Shown here one piece after another: positions 17,372-24,483 of a DNA stretch of 64,000 nt (the stretch's first letter is position 1; each line of letters starts with the position of its first letter). This DNA is from Muribaculum gordoncarteri (GTDB lineage Bacteria; Bacteroidota; Bacteroidia; Bacteroidales; Muribaculaceae). The position numbers were made by a program, and so were the translations under genes. The DNA lies in the NCBI RefSeq assembly GCF_004803695.1, contig NZ_CP039393.1:248001-312000 (forward strand). Direction: 5' to 3'. The notes beneath the pieces are model-generated. The model worked only from the letters and a program-made list of their open reading frames with translations, made no database searches and had not been told where the DNA came from.

Positions 17372-18499
17372 TTTGCGTATGAGTAATCGGGCATATGTTG
17401 AAACCAAAGAGCCATTGCTCCCAATAGCTCCCCTACGGTTCAAATCCGCAAAGTTAGGTGTGTCGGAAATGGTGTATTCCTTGGTTTTTAATCCCCATTG
17501 ATTGCCCCTATCGGTTATCCCTAAGATTTCAAATTGCTCCGGACAATACTTAATCAAAAAGGATATAGGAACTCCCATCACTCCATCATAATCTGAAGGA
17601 ATGGCATCCGTAAAAGGTACTTCAATGGCATCATAATTATCGTAGCGGTCATAGGCAGCTTTGCCTTTCAGTTCCTTATGTTTGGAAAAGCGGAGGTTGT
17701 CTGCCATGCTCATCAGTGGCAATGGTTCATGACGACGGCCATGCTCTATGCTGGTAAACCAACATGAATTACCTAATCGGGTATAATTACCGACATATCC
17801 CAATCTTGCAGCTTTAGCCTTGTCTTTCTCATCTACTTTAGCTCCGTCAGGAACGCCAAAAACCATATCATTTCCATTTCCTGTAGCACCTAACCAAACT
17901 TTGTTATCTTTTATCAAGGGAAAGACCTCTTTATAAGTGATTGCGTTCATGTTACCTATTACAGCAAACTTCTTCCCAGCTTCCACAATCCAAGCCAAGA
18001 ACTCACGAAAGAGGGAGAACGGCGGATTGGTGATAATAAAATCCGCTTCATTACGAAGTTCGGTAACTTCTTTGCTTCGGAAATCCCCGTCACCATCCAT
18101 ATACTTCCATTCGAGGTCATCAATATTGATACGCCCGTCCCCGCTTTTGTCTCGTTCCAAGATGAATATCTTACCTTTTACCTGTGCCTTGGACGGGTCG
18201 AATTGAGGCGCTTCTTGCTCAAACAAAGAGGGCTGATAAGGTGTTTTGTATTTTTTGCTATCCGGAGCATAACTCGTAGAAATCAGTTTTTTCAAGCCTA
18301 ACTCATCGAACTTGGCAGCAAAGTATCGGGTAAAGTTACTCCATTCGGGGTCATCACAAGGAAGCAATACAGTCTTTCCCCTAAACACGTCCGGGTCATA
18401 TTCAAGATAGGCATTCATTTCAATCTCTATGTCATGAAATTGCGTATAGAACTCATCATTCTTAGCCGCCTTAGCTTCTTTTAGATTAGTATTTGCCAT
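17366..18499 (-). CDS. Adenine-specific DNA methyltransferase, EcoRI family, with switchable C-terminus
   Basis: 377 residues. Motifs of the EcoRI-type methyltransferase family: KNDEFYTQ (13-20), LLPCDDPEWSNF (45-56), catalytic motif IV NPPF (158-161), and GNMNAITYKEVFPLI. An EF-hand-like DKSGDGRINIDD (117-128) is also seen. The body to residue 322 is constant. From FEILGIT onward the end is encoded by the invertible segment. It would methylate adenine in a short DNA motif, and changing the C-terminus probably changes the motif or activity (inference). It starts 4 bp after the XRE gene stop, a tight operon. No gene resembling the EcoRI nuclease is present; the nearby DUF262-HNH protein is the only nuclease candidate. 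Confidence 0.9.
   Translation of the reverse strand: MANTNLKEAKAAKNDEFYTQFHDIEIEMNAYLEYDPDVFRGKTVLLPCDDPEWSNFTRYFAAKFDELGLKKLISTSYAPDSKKYKTPYQPSLFEQEAPQFDPSKAQVKGKIFILERDKSGDGRINIDDLEWKYMDGDGDFRSKEVTELRNEADFIITNPPFSLFREFLAWIVEAGKKFAVIGNMNAITYKEVFPLIKDNKVWLGATGNGNDMVFGVPDGAKVDEKDKAKAARLGYVGNYTRLGNSCWFTSIEHGRRHEPLPLMSMADNLRFSKHKELKGKAAYDRYDNYDAIEVPFTDAIPSDYDGVMGVPISFLIKYCPEQFEILGITDRGNQWGLKTKEYTISDTPNFADLNRRGAIGSNGSLVSTYARLLIRKL
17514..17532 (-). repeat. Right inverted repeat of the methyltransferase cassette
   Basis: Reverse complement of TTGAAATCTTAGGGATAAC, 19 bp, matching 17145-17163 exactly. It lies inside the expressed methyltransferase gene at the FEILGIT codons. Homology stops on both sides of the 19 bp. 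Confidence 0.93.
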
Positions 18500-18503
18500 A
18501 TGT

Positions 18504-18704
18504 CTATTTTTTTATTTCGTTAGGTACAAGAAGTGTACGCACATCCACATTCAGTATTTCCGCTATCCTGTATAGTACGGGTATAGGAGGTTGCACTTTG
18601 TTCGTGGCGTATAGATTGACCATATTAAAACCTTTGCCAAGTCGTTTAGCCAATTCAGTTTGACTAATCCCCGCCTCAATCAATGCTTCTTTTATCCGAT
18701 TCAT
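18504..18704 (-). CDS. XRE-type helix-turn-helix regulator (controller-protein-like)
   Basis: 66 residues, almost entirely one helix-turn-helix domain: IKEALIEAGISQTELAKRLG, then FNMVNLYATNKVQPPIPVLYRIAEILNVDVRTLLVP. Small single-domain XRE proteins directly upstream of a methyltransferase act as controller proteins in restriction-modification systems, setting the order of expression. That role is inferred from size and position. It is the first gene of the cargo operon with a consensus -7 box 25-32 bp upstream. Confidence 0.85.
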   Translation of the reverse strand: MNRIKEALIEAGISQTELAKRLGKGFNMVNLYATNKVQPPIPVLYRIAEILNVDVRTLLVPNEIKK

Positions 18705-18728
18705 TGCGACATCTTCTTTAACTTGTTA

Positions 18729-18736
18729 CAAAGGTA
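18729..18736 (-). promoter_or_regulatory. -7 box of the cargo operon promoter
   Basis: Minus-strand TACCTTTG at 18736-18729 matches TAnnTTTG. A good TTTG -33 box is not seen at the expected distance. It lies 25 bp before the XRE gene start. Confidence 0.5.
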
Positions 18737-18886
18737 TATAATTTTATTGGGTAAACCACTGTGCTCTTAAAAGAAAGTATTTCGTTAATGGCTTATCCCA
18801 AGCTATTTTGGAAAATTCTATTTGTTTTTTCGCCAGTCGATTTTATAAAACTGCCGCCGATAGTTCGTACTTTCGAAAAAAGATGC

Positions 18887-18981
18887 TATATTTGCAAATG
18901 AAAGAGTTATTTGACAGCATAGCAACGCAAAACGCTGAAATTCGCACGGTTGCTAACTCGTTACCGCCACTTTTCAAATAA
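18887..18981 (+). other. Promoter-like box and 27-codon ORF near the right end of the element
   Basis: TATATTTG at 18887-18894 fits a -7 element facing attR. A short ORF (ATG 18898 to TAA 18979) reads MKELFDSIATQNAEIRTVAN then SLPPLFK. The same frame stays open past the stop for 18 more codons (FAKSLFLNRLSLTDENLK) until TAG at the attR core. This may be a decayed small gene of the element. The promoter could also transcribe the downstream tip-gene fragment. The rest of 18705-19030 holds only a 7-bp hairpin (ATCGGTT at 19004-19010 with 19017-19023). Confidence 0.3.
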
Positions 18982-19030
18982 TTCGCTAAAAGTTTATTCC
19001 TCAATCGGTTAAGTCTAACCGATGAAAATC

Positions 19031-19037
19031 TAAAATA
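19031..19037. repeat. attR core of the integrative element
   Basis: TAAAATA, second copy of the core at 10245-10251. The tip-gene coding sequence resumes with GTT TAT CGT at 19038 in the phase needed to continue codon 594 of the 5' part. Confidence 0.75.
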
Positions 19038-19832
19038 GTTTATCGTCGCAAGAAAAATGAAGTTCTCATGGAGCCTGAGCGAGTAAGAACTCTTGAAATC
19101 GAGCAACGAGGATTGAAGAAGATAACTTACAACCATCCGAGCGGTGGAACTATTGACGATACCTACATGGAGTACTATGAAGAGTATCTTGAACATTATG
19201 ACCCATTGGACCAGCACACTATGCCCGGTGAGGTTTATAAAGGTATGCCTTGGGGTATAGAAGGGAAAAATTATCATCAATCAGGATGGTCAAGGCTTAT
19301 TAATTCAGATGAAGTATACGATGACGGATTGCAGGCAACACAGTTTGTAATATATACAAGAGGTAGAAATCCGGATTCAGAGTATATTCCTATGAGTACG
19401 GTAAAGCTATACAATGACAATCCTCCTTCTACGGCTTTTCACTATTGCTATGGTAAAAATAAAAGGAATGCTGATGGGTCGGTTCCATCTCCTAAAAATA
19501 ATAGTTATCAAAATATTGATAATGGTGGTTGGTATCTTCCAGGTATTCGAGAACTTGAACGTGCGTTAACTGAACATTATTTGATATTCCCTGATTTTAA
19601 AGGAAATTTTTATTGGTCGGCATCCGCAGCTAAAAATGTAGTTCTAAATTCTTATGGAGCGAGAAATCGAGCAAGAGCGACCAAAATAATAATAAACGGG
19701 ACTGATGTTGATTATGCCGAATCCGGATCAGAAAATAGAGATGATGATTATACCGGTCCTGACGGGATTAAAGGCCGAGCTGAAAGAAAAGAATATTTTC
19801 GCGTTAGGGCATTCTATAAGTTACCGAGATAA
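19038..19832 (+). pseudogene. 3' part of the split DUF4906-type fimbrial tip gene
   Basis: 264 codons ending TAA at 19830, with no native start; the first in-frame ATG is at 19068. It reads VYRRKKNEVLMEPERVRTLE, then IEQRGLKKITYNH, and the DUF4906-typical YMEYYEEYLEHYDPLDQH. Later, NGGWYLPGIRELERALTEHY and NFYWSASAA resemble the C-terminal fold of FISUMP/C-type-lectin-like tip proteins. The separation from the 5' half by the mobile element, same reading phase and similar AT-rich composition show it is the other half of the gene at 8470. It is probably not translated usefully while the element is present. Confidence 0.85.
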
Positions 19833-19871
19833 ACAAGTCAGGTCAACATTAACATCATAATCATGATTCGT

Positions 19872-19908
19872 CCCGGTGAGGTCATTTGTACAGAACGACC
19901 TCATCGGG
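19872..19908 (+). terminator. Terminator of fimbrial locus 1
   Basis: 12-bp stem (CCCGGTGAGGTC at 19872-19883 with 19897-19908, one G-T pair) 40 bp after the tip gene stop. It ends the original fimbrial operon. Confidence 0.65.
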
Positions 19909-19995
19909 GCGAGTTGTATATGCGCATTTCTGTCGGTGCGTTATGTGAGGTGGTACGCAAAAACGAATTTAGATGAAAACTTCAAGATTTTTGTC

Positions 19996-20003
19996 TAAAT
20001 TTG
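19996..20003 (+). promoter_or_regulatory. -7 box in front of folB
   Basis: TAAATTTG at 19996-20003. The ATG follows 4 bp later, so the transcript would start at or next to the start codon (leaderless) if this box is used. Confidence 0.5.
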
Positions 20004-20007
20004 TCCT

Positions 20008-20373
20008 ATGACAACAACTATTGAGATCAACCGATTGAGGTTATACGCTTTTCACGGGGTGTTGCCTCGTGAACGTGAGGTGGGCAACGAGTTTGAGGTG
20101 ACGCTGCACCTGGAGTGTGACATGACCGAGGCCATGACCTGCGACCGCCTCGACGGCACGGTGAGCTATGCCGATGTCATCGAGCTTGTCAAGGCCGAGA
20201 TGGCTGTGCCGTCGCAGCTGCTGGAGCATGTGGCGTGGCGCATAAAGTCGGCCGTGGAGCGTGACTTACCCAAGGTGACGGGCGGATATATAAAGGTGGC
20301 CAAGCTGCGTCCGCCGGTGACCGCCCAGCTTGAATCGGCTGCCGTAACGCTAAAATGGAATAACAATGGCTGA
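20008..20373 (+). CDS. folB: Dihydroneopterin aldolase
   Basis: 121 residues, the usual size. FolB splits dihydroneopterin to 6-hydroxymethyl-dihydropterin and glycolaldehyde in cytosolic folate synthesis. Visible family features are the N-terminal LYAFHGVLPREREVGNEFEV with the substrate-binding Glu, the central DGTVSYADVIELVK, the LLEHVAWRI segment, and the C-terminal KLRPPVTAQLESAAVTL with the conserved Pro. It overlaps the following SDR gene by 8 bp, so the two are translationally coupled, perhaps linking it to pterin or folate metabolism. Confidence 0.93.
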   Translation: MTTTIEINRLRLYAFHGVLPREREVGNEFEVTLHLECDMTEAMTCDRLDGTVSYADVIELVKAEMAVPSQLLEHVAWRIKSAVERDLPKVTGGYIKVAKLRPPVTAQLESAAVTLKWNNNG

Positions 20374-21214
20374 CAACTATCTTGAACGCAAAATGGAGGA
20401 ATACCGCTCGGGAAAGGGCGTGACCTACCGTCATCGCACTACTCCCACCGGGGCGCGACCGGGCACACTTACTGTAAAATTCCCTCCACGGCGGGTGCTT
20501 GTCACGGGCGGTGCTCGCGGCATAGGCCGTACCATTGTCAAGGCGTTCTGCGACGCCGGATGCCGCGTGGCGTTCTGCGACATCGACAGCAAGGCGGGAG
20601 CGGCTACGGCCCAGGCCACGGGAGCGCAGTTTCATCCCGTCGATGTGCGTGACGCCGCCGCTCTTGAGCGCTGCATGGATCGCCTGCTGGAGGCGTGGGG
20701 CGACATCGATGTTATTGTAAATAATGTGGGCGTGAGCGCGTTCAAGCCGCTTGAGGAGAGCAGCCTCGAGGAGTGGGACGACATCATGTCGATCAACGTG
20801 CGCCCCGTCTACATCACTTCGCGCAAGCTCGCCATTCATCGCCGCAACATGGGCGGTGAGCCTCATTACGGCCGCATAATCAACATGGCCTCGACCAGGC
20901 AGTCCATGAGCGAGGCCGGCACCGAGGCCTACTCGGCATCCAAGGGAGCCGTCAACTCGCTCACCCATGCGTTGATGATGTCGCTCGCTCCGCTCGGCAT
21001 AACGGTCAACTCCGTGTCGCCCGGATGGATTGAAACCGGCGACTATGACGCACTCGGCGAGGCCGATCACTCCCAGCATCCGTCACGCAGGGTGGGGCGC
21101 GTCGACGACATTGCACGAGCCTGTATTTTCATCGCTTTACCCGACAATGACTTCCTAAATGGTGAAAACATTGTGATAGATGGCGGTATGACTCGTAAAA
21201 TGATATATGTTTGA
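20366..21214 (+). CDS. SDR family oxidoreductase
   Basis: 282 residues. Rossmann fold with VLVTGGARGIGRTI (cofactor loop TGGxxGIG), DVRD, NNVGVS, and the active site Tyr-x-x-x-Lys in EAYSASKGAVN, then SPGWIETGDYD and a C-terminal NGENIVIDGGM: a classical, catalytically complete short-chain dehydrogenase. An N-terminal extension of about 45 residues (YLERKMEEYRSGKGVTYRHR) precedes the fold. The substrate is unknown. The overlap with folB makes a pteridine-related or 3-ketoacyl-type reductase possible, but neither is shown by the sequence. Confidence 0.85.
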   Translation: MADNYLERKMEEYRSGKGVTYRHRTTPTGARPGTLTVKFPPRRVLVTGGARGIGRTIVKAFCDAGCRVAFCDIDSKAGAATAQATGAQFHPVDVRDAAALERCMDRLLEAWGDIDVIVNNVGVSAFKPLEESSLEEWDDIMSINVRPVYITSRKLAIHRRNMGGEPHYGRIINMASTRQSMSEAGTEAYSASKGAVNSLTHALMMSLAPLGITVNSVSPGWIETGDYDALGEADHSQHPSRRVGRVDDIARACIFIALPDNDFLNGENIVIDGGMTRKMIYV

Positions 21215-21233
21215 TACGATAATCATGCAAATG

Positions 21234-21265
21234 TTTGCCAAATTCATTCAAATGTTGTAATTTTG
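21234..21265 (+). promoter_or_regulatory. Promoter of the OmpA gene
   Basis: TTTG at 21234-21237, 20-bp spacer, TAATTTTG at 21258-21265: a full match to the Bacteroidetes sigma-ABfr consensus, 29 bp before the coding start. Confidence 0.8.
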
Positions 21266-21294
21266 ATGCGTAAAACATCAAAATACAAATAGAG

Positions 21295-22419
21295 TTGAAT
21301 AGAATAAACCGAATAATAGCTTCAGCGTTGTTGCTTGTCACCGGAATGAGCGCAATGGCCGATGATGTTGCAGACAACAGAGGTCGTATGCTCTCCCCCG
21401 AGCGTATTGAGTTTGCGCCTTATTGGTCGTTGCGGCTTCAGGCCGGAGTGGCCGAAACACTCGGCGAAACATCGTTCAGCGACATGCTGTCGCCTGCAGC
21501 TGCATTGAGTGCGGGCTATCACTTCGCTCCCGCATGGAGCGTGAGGCTCGGAGTGAGCGGCTGGCAGGCCAAGGGCGCGTGGGTATCGCCCCGCCGTGTC
21601 TACAAGTATGACTTCATCCAGGGCAATGCCGACATCGTGATGTCGCTCTCCAACATTATAGGCGGCTTCCGCCCCGACCGTCGTGTCGACTTCTACGCCT
21701 TCCTTGGTGTGGGAGTTATCAACGCATTCAACAACGATGAGGCTGCCAACGGACTTGAATATGCCGACCAATTGAAATATCTGTGGACTGGTCACAAATG
21801 GTTTGTCGCCGGCCGTGCAGGTGTAGGCGTCGACATAAACCTGAGCCGTTACGTGGCATTCAATGTCGAGGTCAACGCCAACATGATGTCGGATCACTTC
21901 AACTCCAAGCGCGGAGGCAGCGTCGATTGGCAGTTTAACGCTCTTGCCGGCTTCACCTTCAAGTTTGGCAAGGGAACCCGCAAGGTTCCTGCCGTCTATG
22001 AAGAGCTTCCTCCGGCTCCCGTAGCCGCCGCTCCCGTAAAGGAGGAACCCAAAGTAACACCTAAACCCGTTGAACAACCTAAGCCTGAGGTGAAGGTTGA
22101 GAAAATTACCGAAAATATATTCTTCCTCATCAACTCCTCCAAGATCAGAGCATCGCAGGAGAGCAAGGTCGCAGCTGTAGTCGACTACATGAAGCGTAAC
22201 CCCGGCGCGACAGTTGTAGTTACCGGATATGCCGACAAGGCCACCGGAACATCACGCTACAACAAGACTCTGTCGGAGCGTCGTGCCAAAGCCGTAAGCG
22301 ATGCATTGCTCAATGCCGGAATTTCGGCCGACCGCATTTCAATGTCGGGCAAGGGCGACAGTGAACAACCGTTTGTACAGAACGATGACAACCGTGTCGT
22401 CATAATGATAGCCGAATAA
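21295..22419 (+). CDS. OmpA family outer-membrane protein
   Basis: 374 residues starting at a TTG codon (21295). There is an in-frame stop at 21271 and no ATG until inside the signal peptide, so TTG is required. A signal peptide (to about MSAMA) is followed by an eight-strand-type beta-barrel (about 35-230, many aromatic alternating strands such as YWSLRLQAGVAETLG). Next come a Pro/Lys-rich linker (about 240-265) and a C-terminal OmpA domain (ENIFFLINSSKIR, NPGATVVVTGYADKATGT, LSERRAKAVSDAL) that binds peptidoglycan. It probably links outer membrane and cell wall. It has its own strong promoter; a weak hairpin near 22481-22507 may end transcription. Confidence 0.88.
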   Translation: MNRINRIIASALLLVTGMSAMADDVADNRGRMLSPERIEFAPYWSLRLQAGVAETLGETSFSDMLSPAAALSAGYHFAPAWSVRLGVSGWQAKGAWVSPRRVYKYDFIQGNADIVMSLSNIIGGFRPDRRVDFYAFLGVGVINAFNNDEAANGLEYADQLKYLWTGHKWFVAGRAGVGVDINLSRYVAFNVEVNANMMSDHFNSKRGGSVDWQFNALAGFTFKFGKGTRKVPAVYEELPPAPVAAAPVKEEPKVTPKPVEQPKPEVKVEKITENIFFLINSSKIRASQESKVAAVVDYMKRNPGATVVVTGYADKATGTSRYNKTLSERRAKAVSDALLNAGISADRISMSGKGDSEQPFVQNDDNRVVIMIAE

Positions 22420-22559
22420 TAGCGACAAAATAGACTATACTACATTTTCGAGAAGAGAAAAACAATAATTTACGATTAGGCAAAGTCTGTCCGTGAGGAT
22501 GGGCTTTGTCGTTTTATATAGTCGGCGATAGGACGCTTTTTTACAATTGGCAAGGTTTT

Positions 22560-22591
22560 TTTGGAATTTTAAGAACAATTGTCTACATTTG
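22560..22591 (+). promoter_or_regulatory. Promoter of the DUF4492-cydAB operon
   Basis: TTTG at 22560-22563, 20-bp spacer, TACATTTG at 22584-22591; 30 bp upstream of the DUF4492 start. Full consensus match. Confidence 0.78.
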
Positions 22592-22621
22592 GTTTTATTA
22601 ATATATACATAACCAAAAACT

Positions 22622-22858
22622 ATGCAGCAACCGATCGAAAAAGTCAATCCCGTAGTGAGAGTGTGGCGTTTTTATCGCGACGGCTTCCGCGCCATGACGG
22701 TGGGCCGCTATCTGTGGGCGTTGATATTGATAAAGCTGTTTATCCTCTTCTTTGTGTTTAAGCTCTTCTTTTTTCCCGATCTGCTTAAGCGTGACTACGA
22801 CAACGACCGTGACCGCGCCCAGGCCGTGAGGACGGCGCTTACCGATGAGAGGCGATAG
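22622..22858 (+). CDS. DUF4492 membrane protein of the cytochrome bd operon
   Basis: 78 residues. NPVVRVWRFYRDGFRAMTVGR precedes a single hydrophobic helix (YLWALILIKLFILFFVFKLFFF, about 37-58) and a charged cytosolic tail. DUF4492 proteins are short membrane proteins found just ahead of cydA in Bacteroidetes. They may be a small subunit or assembly factor of the bd oxidase, as the small CydX-type proteins are in Proteobacteria (inference). The next gene starts 48 bp downstream. Confidence 0.85.
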   Translation: MQQPIEKVNPVVRVWRFYRDGFRAMTVGRYLWALILIKLFILFFVFKLFFFPDLLKRDYDNDRDRAQAVRTALTDERR

Positions 22859-22906
22859 CCCTGTTGCGTGACTGCAGTTAAGATTAACCTAACAAAATTA
22901 TATTAT

Positions 22907-24478
22907 ATGGATGACTTAATTAGTGTTGTAGACTGGTCGCGATGGCAATTTGCGTTGACGGCCATGTACCATTGGCTATTTGTTCCTCTCACGATAGGAC
23001 TTGCGTTGATAGTCGCTATCATGGAGAGCGTATATGTGAAGACGCGTTCGGCCAAGTGGTTGGCAATGACCAAGTTCTGGATGCTGCTATTCGGCATCAA
23101 CTTTGCCGTGGGTGTAGCCACGGGTATTATCCTTGAATTTGAGTTTGGTACTAATTGGTCCAACTACAGCTGGTTTGTAGGCGACATATTCGGAGCCCCG
23201 CTTGCGATAGAGGGTATTGTGGCATTCTTCATGGAGTCGACCTTCATCGCAGTGATGTTCTTCGGCTGGAAGAAGGTGAGCCCCCGGTTCCATCTCGCCG
23301 CAACATGGCTCACTGCCATAGGCACCGCCCTGTCGGCGTTGTGGATTCTTATCGCCAACGCATGGATGCAGCAGCCCGCGGGCATGGAATTTGACCCGGC
23401 GCAGATGCGTAATGTCATGGACGACTTCTGGGCGCTGGTGCTGTCGGATACGGCTGTTGCCAAGTTTACCCACACCGTAGCCAGCGCATGGACTCTTGCC
23501 GGCGTGTTTGTGATAGGCGTGAGCTGCTGGTTCCTGCTGCGCAAGCGCAATGTCGAGATGGCCATGTCGTCGATCAAGGTAGCCGGCTGGGTGGGATTTG
23601 CAGGTATTCTTACCACGCTTGCCACCGGTGACCTGTCGGCAGTCAATGTAGCCAAGCATCAGCCCATGAAGCTTGCCGCCATGGAGGGACTCTACGACGG
23701 AAGCCGCGGACAGGAGCTTGTGGCCATAGGCATTCTCAATCCCGACAAGCGACATGACAATGACGAGGATCCCTACCTGTTCCATATAAGCATACCCAAG
23801 GGATTGTCGTTTCTCGCCACTCACGACTTCGACGCTTTCGTTCCGGGTATAAACGACCTTATCGACGGATATGAAATCGACGGGGACGGTGAAACCGTGA
23901 CATGCGTAGGCTATGCCGATCGCATAGCCATAGGCAAGGAGTCGCATGAGGCTCTACGCGCCTACGACACAGCGATGGCCGACGGCGATGTGGCCGGAAT
24001 GGAGGTCGCTCTCGATAAGCTGCGCTCGACCTACCAATACTTCGGCTACGGCTACCTTGACAACCCGGCCGAGGCCATTCCTCCGGTTGCTATGACATTC
24101 TACACGTTCCGCATCATGGTTATTGCGGGAGGTTATCTGCTGCTATTCTTCATTGTTGCGCTCTTTGCCGTCTACTATCGTGAGCAGTGGCTCCGCAACA
24201 AGGTGGTGCAATGGATAGGCATGTTGTCGATAGCCGTAGTGTGGGTGTGCTCGCAAAGCGGATGGATAACCGCCGAAGTGGGCCGTCAGCCCTGGGTGAT
24301 TCAGGATCTGCTTCCCACCCGCGCCGCAATAAGCGACATCTCGTCGGCTACCGTACAGGTGACATTCTTCATGTTTGCCGCCGTGTTCACGATTCTGCTC
24401 ATCGCCGAGATAAGCATCATGCTGTCGCAGATAAACAAACATTCCAAAGAAGACATTGAAACAATCTCTAAAGACTAA
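22907..24478 (+). CDS. cydA: Cytochrome bd quinol oxidase subunit I
   Basis: 523 residues from ATG 22907 (MDDLISVVDWSRWQFALTAM). A GTG at 22868 would add 13 residues without family support. CydA oxidises quinol and carries the b558, b595 and d hemes in the inner membrane. Seen: His in the first helix region (MYHWLFVP), about nine membrane segments, the quinol-binding loop between about residues 255 and 390, and the conserved GWITAEVGRQPWVIQDLLPT. A bd oxidase gives this gut anaerobe the ability to use or remove nanomolar oxygen. cydB follows after 5 bp. Confidence 0.96.
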   Translation: MDDLISVVDWSRWQFALTAMYHWLFVPLTIGLALIVAIMESVYVKTRSAKWLAMTKFWMLLFGINFAVGVATGIILEFEFGTNWSNYSWFVGDIFGAPLAIEGIVAFFMESTFIAVMFFGWKKVSPRFHLAATWLTAIGTALSALWILIANAWMQQPAGMEFDPAQMRNVMDDFWALVLSDTAVAKFTHTVASAWTLAGVFVIGVSCWFLLRKRNVEMAMSSIKVAGWVGFAGILTTLATGDLSAVNVAKHQPMKLAAMEGLYDGSRGQELVAIGILNPDKRHDNDEDPYLFHISIPKGLSFLATHDFDAFVPGINDLIDGYEIDGDGETVTCVGYADRIAIGKESHEALRAYDTAMADGDVAGMEVALDKLRSTYQYFGYGYLDNPAEAIPPVAMTFYTFRIMVIAGGYLLLFFIVALFAVYYREQWLRNKVVQWIGMLSIAVVWVCSQSGWITAEVGRQPWVIQDLLPTRAAISDISSATVQVTFFMFAAVFTILLIAEISIMLSQINKHSKEDIETISKD

Positions 24479-24483
24479 CGACT

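Larger units (their letters stand above)
17145..17532. other. Invertible segment exchanging methyltransferase C-termini
   Basis: 388 bp bounded by the 19-bp perfect inverted repeat. It holds two alternative 3' coding ends facing each other: the expressed one on the minus strand (17366-17530) and the silent one on the plus strand (17147-17371). Their stop codons overlap in 17366-17371. Flipping the segment would put the silent end in frame behind the common 323-residue N-terminal part, giving a 397-residue protein instead of 377. Both ends finish with the family motif Tyr-Ala-Arg-x-Leu-Ile. The arrangement is seen directly; that it flips is inferred from the repeat, the preserved frame and the neighbouring recombinase. 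Confidence 0.88.
10245..19037. mobile_element. 8.8-kb integrative mobilizable element inserted in the fimbrial tip gene
   Basis: The borders are set by the interruption of one coding sequence and by the 7-bp core direct repeat TAAAATA at both ends. Genes inside, in order: tyrosine integrase, small helix-turn-helix-like protein, noncoding region rich in inverted repeats (probable oriT), MobV-like relaxase, then on the minus strand a second tyrosine recombinase, DUF262-HNH nuclease, DinD-like protein, invertible methyltransferase and XRE regulator. There is an integrase and a relaxase but no conjugation machinery, so it should depend on a helper for transfer, like NBU-type elements. Most integrative elements of this size use tRNA genes or spacer DNA; here the target is inside an adhesin gene. 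Element size without one core copy is 8786 bp. Confidence 0.82.

Noticed and set aside
23087-23947. Long minus-strand ORF inside cydA
   Set aside because: Antisense shadow of a strongly conserved gene; composition is His/Arg/Gly-rich without family motifs.
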